Assembly: GCA_903876795.1 (NCBI GenBank)
Contig: CAIRBK010000083.1
Coordinates: 62,001-126,000, forward strand
DNA length: 64,000 nt
Source: an uncultured Verrucomicrobiota bacterium
GTDB lineage: Bacteria; Verrucomicrobiota; Verrucomicrobiia; Opitutales; Opitutaceae
Direction: 5' to 3'
Below, in pieces: positions 35,365-45,017 of the stretch. Made by a program: the position numbers and the translations under genes. The stretch's first letter is position 1. Each line of letters begins with the position of its first letter. The notes under the pieces were generated by a model. That model ran no database searches. It had not been told where the DNA came from and saw only the letters and a list, made by a program, of their open reading frames with translations.

Positions 35365-37008
35365 ATGACGCCCGTCCAGGAAATCGCCCGCCGCCGCACC
35401 TTCGCGATCATCTCGCACCCCGACGCCGGCAAGACCACGTTGACCGAGAAATTCCTCCTCTACGGCAACGCCATCCACCTCGCCGGCACCGTCACCGCCC
35501 GCAAGAGCCAGCGAGCCACCACCTCCGACTGGATGGAGCTCGAAAAGCAGCGCGGCATCTCCATCTCTTCCACCGTCCTCCAGTTCGACTACCAGGGCTA
35601 CGCGGTCAACCTGCTCGACACCCCCGGCCACAAGGATTTCTCCGAGGACACCTACCGCGTGCTCACCGCCGTGGACGCCGCCCTCATGGTCATCGACGCC
35701 GCCAAGGGCATCGAGCCGCAGACCCGCAAGCTCTTCGAGGTGTGCAAACGCCGCGGGGTCCCCGTCTTCACGTTCATGAACAAGTGCGACCGCCCCACGC
35801 TCAACCCCATCGATCTCCTCGATGAGCTGGAGCGCGTGCTCGGGCTCACCCCCTGCCCCGTCACCTGGCCGCTGGGCAACGGTCCCGGTTTCCGCGGCAT
35901 CTACGACCGTCGCTCCAAGGAGGTCCACCTCTTCGAGCGCACCCCCCACGGCGCCTACCGCGCGCCGGTCAACGTCACCGGCCTCACCGACCCGGTCGTG
36001 CGCGACAAGCTCGACGACTACACCTTCGACCAGGTCAGCGAGCAGATCGACATCCTCGACGGCGCCAGCGCGCCCTTCGACCTCGCCGAGGTCCAGGCCG
36101 GCCGGCAGACGCCCGTCTTCTTCGGCTCGGCGATGAACAACTTCGGCATCCAGATCCTGCTCGAGGGTTTCCTCCAAAACTCCATCCCGCCCACCACGCG
36201 CCGCTCCGTGAGCCTGAGCGTGCCCGGCGCGCCCGCCCCGACCGGTGCCCGCGAGATCCCCGTCACGCACGAGAAGTTTTCCGCCTTCGTGTTCAAGATC
36301 CAGGCCAACATGGACCCCAAGCACCGCGACCGCATCGCCTTCGTGCGCGTGTGCTCCGGCAAGTTCACCCGCGACATGAACGTCGTCCACCAGCGCACCG
36401 GCCGCACCGTGCGTCTCTCCTCCTCGCACCGCCTCTTTGGACAGGAACGCGAGACGGTGGACGAGGCCTGGCCGGGCGACGTCATCGGCCTCGTCGGCCA
36501 CGACGCGTTCGGCATCGGCGACACGCTCACCGAAGACCGCACCATCGCCTACGACGAGATCCCGCGCTTCCCCTCCGAGGTGTTCACCTACATCTCCAAC
36601 CCCAACTCCGGCGACTCCAAGAAATACCGCGCCGGCCTGGAGCAGTTGCTGCAGGAAGGCGTCGTGCAATCCTTCCAGCCGCGCAACGCCCCGCCGGGCG
36701 CCACGCTGCTTGCGGCGGTCGGCGTGCTGCAATTCGAGGTCGTGCAATACCGCCTCAAGTCCGAATACGGCGCCGAATCCCGCCTCGAGGCCGCGCCCTG
36801 GACGCTCTTGCGCTGGCTGGAGCCCCACCCGTCGCTCAAGGACACCTCGACGCTCATCGTGGCCAGCGGCGTGAGCTTCGGCGTGGACAAATTCGACCAG
36901 CCCATCGCCCTGTTCCCCAACGACTGGACGATGCGATACTTCATCGAGAAGAACCCCGACTTGAAGCTCCACGAACTGCCCATCGAGCAGACCCGCGCGA
37001 CGAGCTGA
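35365..37008 (+). CDS. prfC: peptide chain release factor 3
   Basis: 547 residues. G1 is SHPDAGKTT (residues 18-26), GTVTARKSQRATTSDWMELE is the RF3-specific switch I region, G3 DTPGHKD and G4 NKCD. RF3-specific C-terminal features such as PSEVFTYISNPN and ALFPNDWTMRYF are present. It recycles RF1/RF2 after peptide release. It is monocistronic on the plus strand and convergent with the chemoreceptor gene downstream. Confidence 0.95.
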   Translation: MTPVQEIARRRTFAIISHPDAGKTTLTEKFLLYGNAIHLAGTVTARKSQRATTSDWMELEKQRGISISSTVLQFDYQGYAVNLLDTPGHKDFSEDTYRVLTAVDAALMVIDAAKGIEPQTRKLFEVCKRRGVPVFTFMNKCDRPTLNPIDLLDELERVLGLTPCPVTWPLGNGPGFRGIYDRRSKEVHLFERTPHGAYRAPVNVTGLTDPVVRDKLDDYTFDQVSEQIDILDGASAPFDLAEVQAGRQTPVFFGSAMNNFGIQILLEGFLQNSIPPTTRRSVSLSVPGAPAPTGAREIPVTHEKFSAFVFKIQANMDPKHRDRIAFVRVCSGKFTRDMNVVHQRTGRTVRLSSSHRLFGQERETVDEAWPGDVIGLVGHDAFGIGDTLTEDRTIAYDEIPRFPSEVFTYISNPNSGDSKKYRAGLEQLLQEGVVQSFQPRNAPPGATLLAAVGVLQFEVVQYRLKSEYGAESRLEAAPWTLLRWLEPHPSLKDTSTLIVASGVSFGVDKFDQPIALFPNDWTMRYFIEKNPDLKLHELPIEQTRATS

Positions 37009-37085
37009 GCGGCGCGGACAACACCGCGCCTTTCCGTCAGGCCGCCCACGCACCCGGTCGGCGCGTTGACGGCTGCGGACAAATG

Positions 37086-38756
37086 CTAGCCGGAGCCGAC
37101 CACCTTGAGCAGCGCCTGGATGGCCCCCCGCTGGCGGGAGACCTGTCCTTCGATCTCGGCGGTGACGCTGGCGCTCTCTTCGGCGCTGGCCGCATTCGAC
37201 CGGGTCACGCGATCGATGTCGGCGATCGCCGCAGAGATGTTGCCCACGCCGGCGCTTTGTTCCGCGCTTGACTGGGCGATACCCTCGACCAGCCCGTCGA
37301 CTTCGCGCGCCTTGAGCACGATCAGTTCGAGGTGGGCGGACACCTTGGCGGAAAGTTGCATGCCGTTCTCGCTGCGCTGGGTGGATTCGGAGATTTTATC
37401 GGTGGTGTCGCGCGCCGCCTGGGCGCAGCGCAACGCCAGCGTGCGCACCTCGTCGGCGACGACACCGAAGCCCGCTCCGGCGGTGCCGGCCCGGGCGGCC
37501 TCAACCGCCGCGTTGAGCGCGAGGATGTTGGTCTGGAAGGCGATCTCGTCGATGACCTTGAGAATCTTCGCGATGTCCTGCGCGGATTGGCGGATGGACG
37601 ACATGGCCTCGACCATGCGGCTCATGTCGTCGGCCCCGCGCTCGGCGGCGGTCTTGGTCTCGGCGAAAAGCGCTCGGGCGTGGCCGGAGTGCGTGGCGTT
37701 CTTCGCCGCCATGTCGGAGACCTGCTCCACGGCAAGCGAGGTTTTCTGCAACGCCTCGGCTTGGTCGTTGGAAGAATGGGCAAGCGCCTGGCTGGCCTTG
37801 CTGAGTTGATCGAAGCTGGCCGTTATCTGATCGGCCTCGAAGGAAAGCTTGCCCGCCGCGACCGTGATTCCGGCACCCAGTTTTTTGCCGACATGCAAGG
37901 AGGCCGCCGAGACGGCAATCAACAGCACCAACACGGCGACGCCGCCGATCGCGAGCTGACGACGCCCGGCATTGAACAGCGGCGTGTCTGCCATCATCAC
38001 CAGCAAGGCGGCCGGCTTGCCCTGGAGGGTCTCGATCATCTGGGCCGAAACCAGAAACCCACGGCCATCATCCCCGTTGATCGCGGCTGCGGCGGAAGGA
38101 TCGGACGCATGGGCCGCAATCTTGGCGGACAGTTTGGGCACGGTCGTGGCCACGACTTTGCCGTCAAACACCAACGCCACCTCGGCCCCGGTGCGCTCGC
38201 GCAACAACGCGAGCTGCTTGTCGGCGAACGTAAGGGTAAACTTGGCCGCTCCGGCGGGCTTCCCGTCGAGCTCAAGCGGCACCACCGAGGTGATGGTCGA
38301 CTGCAACGCGTCGCCAACCATCTCGATGCTCAGCCCGCCCGTCTTGGACATGGGCGGCCGGGCCGCCGCGACCCCGCGGATATCGCCACTCTTGATATCG
38401 ACCAAGGACTTGCCCTGCGCGGAGTAGATCTCGATGCGGTCAAGCTCCAGCCGGGTCGCCACGTCTCGCGATCTTTCCAACAGGGAGGCGGAATCGCCGT
38501 AAACGGCGGCCGACTCGAGGGCGACCTGGAAGGACGGCGTCGTTGTCCAAAGGGAAATCAGGTCGTCGAGTCGCTCGCGCTGCGATTGCACGTCGGCGGC
38601 GGTCAGGCGACCGACGGAGGCGGCACCCGTGGTGTAGGCCGTGCCGAGATAATCATGCACCACCTTCCCAAGATAAACGCCGGTCAGAGCCAGGATGGGT
38701 CCTACGACCGCGATGATGTTGAGGGCAATCCTGGCGCCGTTTTTGAAGTCGGACAT
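37086..38756 (-). CDS. methyl-accepting chemotaxis protein without HAMP
   Basis: 556 residues. Helix TM1 is near residues 12-34 (LNIIAVVGPILALTGVYLG) and TM2 near 270-292 (IGGVAVLVLLIAVSAASL), with a periplasmic sensor of about 240 residues between them. The signalling hairpin tip includes IAFQTNILALNAAVEAARA and DEVRTLALRCAQAARDT. No clear HAMP follows TM2; the sequence goes almost directly into the coiled coil. It is 14 bases after a PstS-like binding protein, so that protein may deliver the ligand. Confidence 0.9.
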   Translation of the reverse strand: MSDFKNGARIALNIIAVVGPILALTGVYLGKVVHDYLGTAYTTGAASVGRLTAADVQSQRERLDDLISLWTTTPSFQVALESAAVYGDSASLLERSRDVATRLELDRIEIYSAQGKSLVDIKSGDIRGVAAARPPMSKTGGLSIEMVGDALQSTITSVVPLELDGKPAGAAKFTLTFADKQLALLRERTGAEVALVFDGKVVATTVPKLSAKIAAHASDPSAAAAINGDDGRGFLVSAQMIETLQGKPAALLVMMADTPLFNAGRRQLAIGGVAVLVLLIAVSAASLHVGKKLGAGITVAAGKLSFEADQITASFDQLSKASQALAHSSNDQAEALQKTSLAVEQVSDMAAKNATHSGHARALFAETKTAAERGADDMSRMVEAMSSIRQSAQDIAKILKVIDEIAFQTNILALNAAVEAARAGTAGAGFGVVADEVRTLALRCAQAARDTTDKISESTQRSENGMQLSAKVSAHLELIVLKAREVDGLVEGIAQSSAEQSAGVGNISAAIADIDRVTRSNAASAEESASVTAEIEGQVSRQRGAIQALLKVVGSG

Positions 38757-38770
38757 GATGGCGGCCCTCC

Positions 38771-39559
38771 TTACTTGGCGGCTTGCAGTGCTGAGATGAG
38801 TTTTTGAGCGTCGGCGGACGGTGCTCCCTTGGTCACGATGCCTAGGTCCGTCTTGAGCGGATCGGTCTCCACGATGGCCACGCGTGAGGACACGGTGCCT
38901 TTCGAGGTCAAGCCGATGCCATTGCGCAGCTCGGCGACCGAGGCGGGCACCAGGCGGATCGCCTCCACGACACGCACCGCGGGACCGTAGGATTCGTTGT
39001 CAAAAAACGTCTTGGTCACATGCGAGCGAACGCCGCCCGCAGGTCCCTCGCTAAACACCACGACAGGCATGTCGGCGCCGCCGACGTCCTTCCAGTTGGA
39101 GATTTTTCCGGCGTGGATGTCTCTGAGTTGCTCGCGCGTGAGCCGCTTCACCTGATTGGCAGGATGCACCACGAAGACCAGCTCCTCCTGTCCGACCTGG
39201 GTGTAGGTGTAATCAGCGGGGTCCAGCGTGCGGCCGAGCTGTTTCTCTGCGGAGGCCAGCACGCCCGGAAGCGTATCGGAGACCATGGCGGCTTCGCATT
39301 TGCCGTCGGCCAGCGAGGCCACTCCCTTGCCGCTGCCGTTGCCGACCACCTCAAGCGGGCGACCCAGCGCTGCCTCGATCTCAGCCTGATTGGGAGTAAT
39401 CAACAAACGCACGACCGTCGTCGAGCCCTGGAGCTTGAACGGCTCGGCGGCGGACACCGACGCGGACAGTAGGCAGGTGATAAAAATGGTCAGCAAGCTT
39501 CGGAGGGCGCCGCTCTCGATTCCGAAGCCGTGGGTCTTGGGGTAGTAAGGCACGTTCAT
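38771..39559 (-). CDS. PstS-like periplasmic binding protein
   Basis: 262 residues with a signal peptide (LTIFITCLLSASVSAAE) after a short N-terminal extension. The mature part begins FKLQGSTTVVRLL, the phosphate-binding loop of PstS-type proteins, with GNGSGKGVASLADG and EELVFVVHPANQ further on. Compared with PstS of a transporter it is short, and no pstC, pstA or pstB is near. It is cotranscribed with a chemoreceptor (14-base gap), so it may be a sensing subunit. Confidence 0.75.
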   Translation of the reverse strand: MNVPYYPKTHGFGIESGALRSLLTIFITCLLSASVSAAEPFKLQGSTTVVRLLITPNQAEIEAALGRPLEVVGNGSGKGVASLADGKCEAAMVSDTLPGVLASAEKQLGRTLDPADYTYTQVGQEELVFVVHPANQVKRLTREQLRDIHAGKISNWKDVGGADMPVVVFSEGPAGGVRSHVTKTFFDNESYGPAVRVVEAIRLVPASVAELRNGIGLTSKGTVSSRVAIVETDPLKTDLGIVTKGAPSADAQKLISALQAAK

Positions 39560-39865
39560 CTTGAATTTTTTAAAACATTAATGGTTTCTCAGCCATCCTA
39601 TCACTACGGCCGTGCGGACGAATTCTTGAGCTTGATTCTGAATTTGCCGCGCAGAAAAACTCGCCGCTCATCCGGCGCGCCACGAGCCGGGCACAAGCGA
39701 AGCGCGACCCCGTGGTTATAAAGCCGGACGCTCTTTCCAGCGAGCGCTCAAATAAGCATGTCTTGATCGCAGCGGGAGCCACCTAATTGGTGCGCGCAAG
39801 CGGTCGGGATACCGTTGCGGAACGTCGCGGCCGGAGTTCCCTGAGCGCGATCAACCATCGCCCGC
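39560..39865. other. intergenic control region between PstS-like gene and cydA
   Basis: About 305 bases between divergent genes (PstS-like to the left, cydA to the right). Promoters for both must lie here. I see no named binding site or RNA gene. Confidence 0.4.
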
Positions 39866-41188
39866 ATGGACCCTTTCATACTCTCCCGCATTCAATTCGC
39901 GGCCAACATCACGTTCCACATCCTCTTCCCGACGATCACCATCGCGCTCGGGTGGCTGCTCCTGTTTTTCAAGCTGCGCTTCCAGGTCACCCGGGACGAA
40001 CGGTGGATGGATCTGTACTTCTTTTTCACAAAGATCTTCGCGCTGAGCTTCAGCCTCGGCGTGGTGAGCGGCGTGACCATGTCGTTCCAGTTTGGCACCA
40101 ACTGGCCGGGCTTCATGAACACGGTGGGGAACATCGCCGGGCCGTTGCTCGCCTACGAAGTGCTCACGGCGTTCTTCCTTGAGGCGACTTTCCTCGGCGT
40201 GATGTTGTTCGGTTTCCGCCGCGTCAAACCGTGGATGCACACCGGCGCGACCGTGCTGGTGGCCGCCGGCACCACGCTTTCGGCGTTTTGGATTCTCGCG
40301 CTCAACAGCTGGATGCACACGCCGGCCGGCTTCAAGATGGTGGACGGCGTCGCCCATGCGGTGGACTGGCAGGCGATCATCTTCAACCCCTCGATGCCCT
40401 ACCGGCTCGTGCATACGCTGCTGGCCTCGGGGCTCACGGTCGCGTTCCTCGCGGCAGGGCTGCTCGCCTACCGCCGCCTGAAAGGGGACCGGAGTCCGGC
40501 GGTGAGCAGCGGCCTGCGTTGCGCCCTCACGCTCGGCGCGGTGCTGATCCCGTTGCAGATCATCGCCGGCGATCTTCACGGCGTGAACACCCGCGAATAT
40601 CAACCGCAGAAACTCGCCGCGATGGATGCCCTCTGGGAGACGCAGCGCGGCGCGCCGCTCACGTTGTTCGCCCTGCCGGACATGGAGGCGCGCACCAACC
40701 ATCACGCCATCGAGATCCCCAAGCTCGGCAGCCTCATCATCACGCGCGACCCGGACGGCGAGGTGCGCGGACTCAACGAGTTTAAAGGCGAACACCCGCC
40801 GGTGGCACCGGTTTTCTGGAGCTTCCGCGTGATGGTCGGCACGGGCATGGCTATGCTGGCGGCGGCGTGGACCGGCGCATGGTGGCTGTGGCGGCGCGGC
40901 ACGTTGCCGGATTGGTTTTTGCGCGGGCTGGTCGCGATGACCTTCTCCGGCTGGGTCGCCACGGTGGCCGGTTGGTATGTGACGGAGATCGGCCGCCAGC
41001 CTTGGCTGGTGCAGGGCGTGCTCAAGGCCCGCGACGCGGTCGCCGCCGTGCCCGGCGAACATGTGGGACTCACGCTCGTCGCCTACCTGGTCGTCTACGC
41101 GGTGTTGCTCACGGCCTTTGTCGCCTCGCTGTTTTATCTGGCGCGCAAGGAATCGGCCCGGCTGGCCGTGCGGGAGGCCTCGTCATGA
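39866..41188 (+). CDS. cydA: cytochrome bd ubiquinol oxidase subunit I
   Basis: 440 residues. The start ILSRIQFAANITFHILFPTI contains the first-helix histidine, and FFTKIFALSFSLGVVSGVTM and EATFLGVMLFGFRRV are conserved. GWYVTEIGRQPW is the diagnostic CydA motif near the end. It is shorter than E. coli CydA and has a short Q-loop (CIO-type). It uses quinol to reduce oxygen without proton pumping. It overlaps cydB by four bases (ATGA). Confidence 0.95.
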   Translation: MDPFILSRIQFAANITFHILFPTITIALGWLLLFFKLRFQVTRDERWMDLYFFFTKIFALSFSLGVVSGVTMSFQFGTNWPGFMNTVGNIAGPLLAYEVLTAFFLEATFLGVMLFGFRRVKPWMHTGATVLVAAGTTLSAFWILALNSWMHTPAGFKMVDGVAHAVDWQAIIFNPSMPYRLVHTLLASGLTVAFLAAGLLAYRRLKGDRSPAVSSGLRCALTLGAVLIPLQIIAGDLHGVNTREYQPQKLAAMDALWETQRGAPLTLFALPDMEARTNHHAIEIPKLGSLIITRDPDGEVRGLNEFKGEHPPVAPVFWSFRVMVGTGMAMLAAAWTGAWWLWRRGTLPDWFLRGLVAMTFSGWVATVAGWYVTEIGRQPWLVQGVLKARDAVAAVPGEHVGLTLVAYLVVYAVLLTAFVASLFYLARKESARLAVREASS

Positions 41189-42198
41189 TCGGCGAGCTGT
41201 TTGCCAGCGGCGAATGGCTGCCGTTCGCCTTCGCGTTTCTGATCGGCCTGTCGATGCTGCTCTACGCGATCCTCGATGGCTACGACCTCGGGGTCGGCTT
41301 GCTCTCGCGTTTTGCGCGCGGCCCGGAACGTGACCGCATGATCGGCTCGATCGGACCCTTCTGGGATGCAAACGAGACGTGGCTGGTCCTCGGCGTGGGG
41401 TTGTTGCTCGTGGCCTTCCCCAAGGCGCACGGCGACATCCTCACCCACCTGTATCTGCCGGTCGCGGTGATGATCCTGGGCCTCATCTTCCGCGGGGTGT
41501 CGTTCGACTTCCGCAAGAAGGTGCCGGCGGAGCAGCAGGACCGCTGGAACCGGGCGTTTTTCTGGGGATCACTGGTGGTGGCGGTCAGCCAGGGGTACAT
41601 GGTGGGCCGCTTCATGACCGGTTTCCAAGAGGGCGCGGCCAGCCAGGTTTTCGCGGTGTTTTTCGGGGCGCTGGTCACGGCCGGCTATGTACTGATGGGA
41701 GCGTGTTGGTTGGTCTTGAAAACCGAGGATGCGTTGCAACGCCGGGCGGTCGGCTGGGCGCGCATCGCACTGTGGTCGATGGTGGCCGGAGCGATCTTGA
41801 GCAGCGCGGCGGCGCCTTTCGTCGCCACACGCATCTACGACCGCATGTTCGCGTTTCCAGAGATCACCCTCTTGCTGGCCATGCCGCTCGCGTCGATCAC
41901 CCTCACGTTGATCATGCACTTCCTCCTCGGCGCCCTGCCTCTGCCGGGCGACCGGCTGGCGTGGATGCCGCTCAGCCTGTCGGTGCTCATCTTCGTTCTC
42001 GGGTTCGTGGGGCTGGTCTACAGTTTTTATCCCTACATCATCCCAGGCAGGCTGAGAATCGTGGAGGCGGCCGCGTCGCCCGACTCGTTGCGCATCATCC
42101 TTTGGGGCGCGGCCGTCGTCATGCCCGTGCTGGCCGGCTACACGGCGCTGGCCTACCGGATCTTTGCAGGCAAGGCCCATGATCTGAGCTACGACTGA
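41185..42198 (+). CDS. cydB: cytochrome bd ubiquinol oxidase subunit II
   Basis: 337 residues from the ATG at 41185 (four-base overlap with cydA). It has LLYAILDGYDLGVGLL and GSIGPFWDANETWLVLGVG, the two classic CydB motifs, and about nine membrane helices. It forms the heterodimer with CydA. No small CydX-like reading frame was noticed after it. Confidence 0.95.
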   Translation: MIGELFASGEWLPFAFAFLIGLSMLLYAILDGYDLGVGLLSRFARGPERDRMIGSIGPFWDANETWLVLGVGLLLVAFPKAHGDILTHLYLPVAVMILGLIFRGVSFDFRKKVPAEQQDRWNRAFFWGSLVVAVSQGYMVGRFMTGFQEGAASQVFAVFFGALVTAGYVLMGACWLVLKTEDALQRRAVGWARIALWSMVAGAILSSAAAPFVATRIYDRMFAFPEITLLLAMPLASITLTLIMHFLLGALPLPGDRLAWMPLSLSVLIFVLGFVGLVYSFYPYIIPGRLRIVEAAASPDSLRIILWGAAVVMPVLAGYTALAYRIFAGKAHDLSYD

Positions 42199-42284
42199 GG
42201 CAACCCGTCATTCGCTCCGCCGGCGCGTTATTGGCGCGTTTCTTTCTCGCCGGCCCGCGCCAAACGGCCCTCTGCTGTGGGAGT

Positions 42285-43301
42285 ATGTTCATCGCGCCCG
42301 CACGCCTCCTCTTTCTCGCCAGCCTCGCGCTCGCCGCGATCACCTCGCCGCTCCTCAGCGAAGCCCGCGCCCAATCCGGCGCTTCCAAAGAGCCCACCTG
42401 GAAGGGCTACATCGTCACAGACGCGGCCACCGGCAAGGTCCTCCTTGAGGACAACGCCGACCTCGTCACGCCCCCTGCGAGCATGACGAAGCTCATGACC
42501 TTCGCCGTCCTGCACGACAAACTACGCGCCGGCGCGATCTCCCTCTCGACGATGGTCCCGGTCACCGCCGAGGACGCCCGCATGGGCGGCACCCAGGTCT
42601 ACCTCGATCCCAGCGAGACCTTCTCGGTCGAGGACCTTGTCCACGCGATGATGATCCAATCCGCCAACGACGCGGCGCACGCCCTGGCCCGCGCCTCCGC
42701 CGGCTCCGACGACGCCTTCGTGGAGCTCATGAACGCCAAGGCCCGCGAACTCGGCATGACGCAGACGACCTTCCGCACACCCCACGGCCTGCCGCCGGCC
42801 AGCAGCCGCATCGCCGACGGCGACCTCACCACCCCGCGCGACTTCGCGATCCTCTGCCGCCACCTCGTGCAAAAGACCGACGTGCTCACCTACACCGCGG
42901 TCAAGGAGCGAGATTTCGGCCCCGCCCGCCCCAAGGGCCCGCAGCACATGATCAACCACAACAAGCTCCTCGGCCGCGTCGAGGGCGTGGACGGACTGAA
43001 GACCGGCTACACCAAGGGTGCCGGCTACTGCCTGAGCGCCACCGCGCTGCGCAACGGCCGCCGTGTCATCACCGTCATCATGGGCTCCTTCGGCCCCGGC
43101 GGGCAGATTGATCGCGGCCTCAGCCGCGACCGCAAGACCATCGATCTGATCAACCGCGGCTTCGCCGCCTTGCCGGCGGATTCCCCGGTGTTTGTCGGCC
43201 CGGCCGCCGCGCCGGTTTCGCCCATCTCCTCGTCCACGACCACGCCACCCGCCTCCGAAAAGACGCCCGCCGTGCGCTTCGTGCTTCCTCCGCGCAAATG
43301 A
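42285..43301 (+). CDS. D-alanyl-D-alanine carboxypeptidase (penicillin-binding protein, S11)
   Basis: I start at the ATG at 42285, preceded by GGGAG (a TTG at 42231 would give 356 residues). A signal peptide (LLFLASLALAAI) is followed by the S11 catalytic motifs: SMTK (active serine and lysine), SAND (SxN) and DGLKTGYT (KTG). About 100 residues after the KTG triad end in a proline- and serine-rich tail without a clear membrane anchor. It trims peptidoglycan pentapeptides in the periplasm. Confidence 0.9.
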   Translation: MFIAPARLLFLASLALAAITSPLLSEARAQSGASKEPTWKGYIVTDAATGKVLLEDNADLVTPPASMTKLMTFAVLHDKLRAGAISLSTMVPVTAEDARMGGTQVYLDPSETFSVEDLVHAMMIQSANDAAHALARASAGSDDAFVELMNAKARELGMTQTTFRTPHGLPPASSRIADGDLTTPRDFAILCRHLVQKTDVLTYTAVKERDFGPARPKGPQHMINHNKLLGRVEGVDGLKTGYTKGAGYCLSATALRNGRRVITVIMGSFGPGGQIDRGLSRDRKTIDLINRGFAALPADSPVFVGPAAAPVSPISSSTTTPPASEKTPAVRFVLPPRK

Positions 43302-43341
43302 ACGGTGGCCTCCCCTTGACGACTTTGTTAAGGTTCACCCC

Positions 43342-44241
43342 ATGAGCCGTCTTTTTTGCGTACTCCTGTCCTTCTTTGTCACGAGCGCGTCGGCGTTCGC
43401 CTCGGGCAAGCCCCTCGTCGTTTCCACCAACACCATCGCGCACGACCTGGTGCTCCAAGTGGGCGGCGACCTCTTTCAGGCGGAGTGCCTGCTGCCCGCC
43501 GGCTCCGATCCGCACGCCTACGAGCCCAAGCCCGCCGACGTGCGCCGCGTCGCGGTCGCCAAGCTCGTCGTGGCCAACGGACTCGGCTTTGAGAACTGGA
43601 TCACCAAGCTCGTCAAAAACTCCGGCTTCCGCGGCGAACTGCTCATCCTGAGCACCGGCATCACCCCGCTCGCCGCCGCCGAGTGCGAGGACCACGATCA
43701 CCACCATGAGCACGGCGAATTTGACCCGCACGCCTGGCAGGATGTGAGCAACGTCATCCGCTATGTGGACAACCTCCGCGACGCCCTCGTGCGCCTCGTA
43801 CCCATGCAGGCCGCCGCCATCAACGCACGCGCCGCCGCCTACACCGCCGAGCTGCAATCGCTGCATGCCTACGCCGCCGCCACCCTCGGCGGGCTGCCGG
43901 CCGAACGCCGCAAGCTCGTCACCTCGCACGACGCGCTCGCCTACTTCGGCCGCGCCTACGGCCTGGACATCGTGCCCATCGCCGGCCTCAGCACCGAACA
44001 AGAGCCCAACGCGCGGCAAGTCTCCCGTCTCATCCGCCGCATCCGCGCCGAGAAGGTGCCTGCCGTCTTCATTGAGTCGACCGCCAACCCGAAGCTCGCC
44101 CGCCTGCTCGCCGAGGAGGCCGGCGTCAAAGTGCCCCCGTCCCTCTACACCGACAGCGTCGGCCCCGAAGGCTCGCCCGCCAACACCTACGTCGGCATGA
44201 TCCGCCACAACGTCGACACCATCGTCGCGGCGCTGCGATGA
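43342..44241 (+). CDS. zinc/manganese ABC transporter substrate-binding protein
   Basis: Start ATG at 43342 (MSRLFCVLLSFFVTSASAFA, a signal peptide), 299 residues. PAGSDPHAYEPKPADV carries a metal-ligand histidine. A histidine-rich loop (HDHHHEHGEFDPHAWQD) follows and holds the second ligand. TSHDALAYFGRAYGLD and ESTANPKLARLLAEEAG give the rest of the site. The cluster-A9 type binds zinc or manganese; the histidine-rich loop favours zinc. It overlaps the ATPase by four bases. Confidence 0.85.
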   Translation: MSRLFCVLLSFFVTSASAFASGKPLVVSTNTIAHDLVLQVGGDLFQAECLLPAGSDPHAYEPKPADVRRVAVAKLVVANGLGFENWITKLVKNSGFRGELLILSTGITPLAAAECEDHDHHHEHGEFDPHAWQDVSNVIRYVDNLRDALVRLVPMQAAAINARAAAYTAELQSLHAYAAATLGGLPAERRKLVTSHDALAYFGRAYGLDIVPIAGLSTEQEPNARQVSRLIRRIRAEKVPAVFIESTANPKLARLLAEEAGVKVPPSLYTDSVGPEGSPANTYVGMIRHNVDTIVAALR

Positions 44242-45017
44242 GCGCCGCGACGCACGAGATCATCCGCTGCGCGCACGTCACCGTGCGCTACGGCGAGCGG
44301 CTCGCCCTCGACGACGTGACCACCGCGATCCCTTGCGGGGTCGCCACCGCCATCCTCGGCCCCAACGGTGCGGGGAAAAGCACCTTCCTGCGTGCCCTGC
44401 TCGGCTGGCACGCCCTCGCGCCCGGCGGCGAGATCCGCATTGGTGACGCGCACGCCCACCACCAGTTGCCCCGCCTTGCTTACCTGCCGCAGCGCCACGC
44501 CATCGACTGGGATTTTCCCATCACCGTGCGCGCCGTCGTCGCCCAGGGCCGCTATCCCTCGCTGCGCCCGTGGCAGTGCCTGCGCGCCGCCGACCACGCC
44601 GCCATCGACCGAGCGATGGGGGAACTCGGCATCACCGAACTCGGCGACCGCCAGATCCGCATGCTTTCCGGCGGACAACAGCAACGCGTGTTCCTCGCCC
44701 GCGCCTTGGCGCAGGGGGCGGATATCTTCCTGCTCGACGAGCCCTTCGCCGGCCTCGACCTCTACGCGACCGAGGAGCTCACCCACATCCTGCGCGCCTG
44801 GGTGGCGCAGGGCCGCACCGTGCTCGCCGCCGTGCACGATCTAGCGCTGGCTCGCGCGCACTTCAGCCACGCCCTGCTGCTCAACACCCGCCTCGTCGCC
44901 GCCGGTCCGGTCGCCAAGGTCCTCACCGAGGAGCACATCAACGCGGCGTTCCGCGGCGGACGTTGCCTCCACGACAACCCGCTGCGCGGCGTCAGCACCA
45001 CGCATTTCCCCGCATGA
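44238..45017 (+). CDS. zinc/manganese ABC transporter ATP-binding protein
   Basis: 259 residues: Walker A GPNGAGKST, LPQRHAIDWDFPITV (the Q-loop region typical of Mn/Zn importers), signature LSGGQQQRVFLARA, Walker B IFLLDEPFAGLD and the H-loop AAVHDL. It overlaps both neighbours by four bases, so the three genes form a compact operon. Confidence 0.9.
   Translation: MSAATHEIIRCAHVTVRYGERLALDDVTTAIPCGVATAILGPNGAGKSTFLRALLGWHALAPGGEIRIGDAHAHHQLPRLAYLPQRHAIDWDFPITVRAVVAQGRYPSLRPWQCLRAADHAAIDRAMGELGITELGDRQIRMLSGGQQQRVFLARALAQGADIFLLDEPFAGLDLYATEELTHILRAWVAQGRTVLAAVHDLALARAHFSHALLLNTRLVAAGPVAKVLTEEHINAAFRGGRCLHDNPLRGVSTTHFPA

Noticed and set aside
35359-37053. Minus-strand frame opposite prfC
   Set aside because: Mirror of RF3, which has all GTPase motifs.
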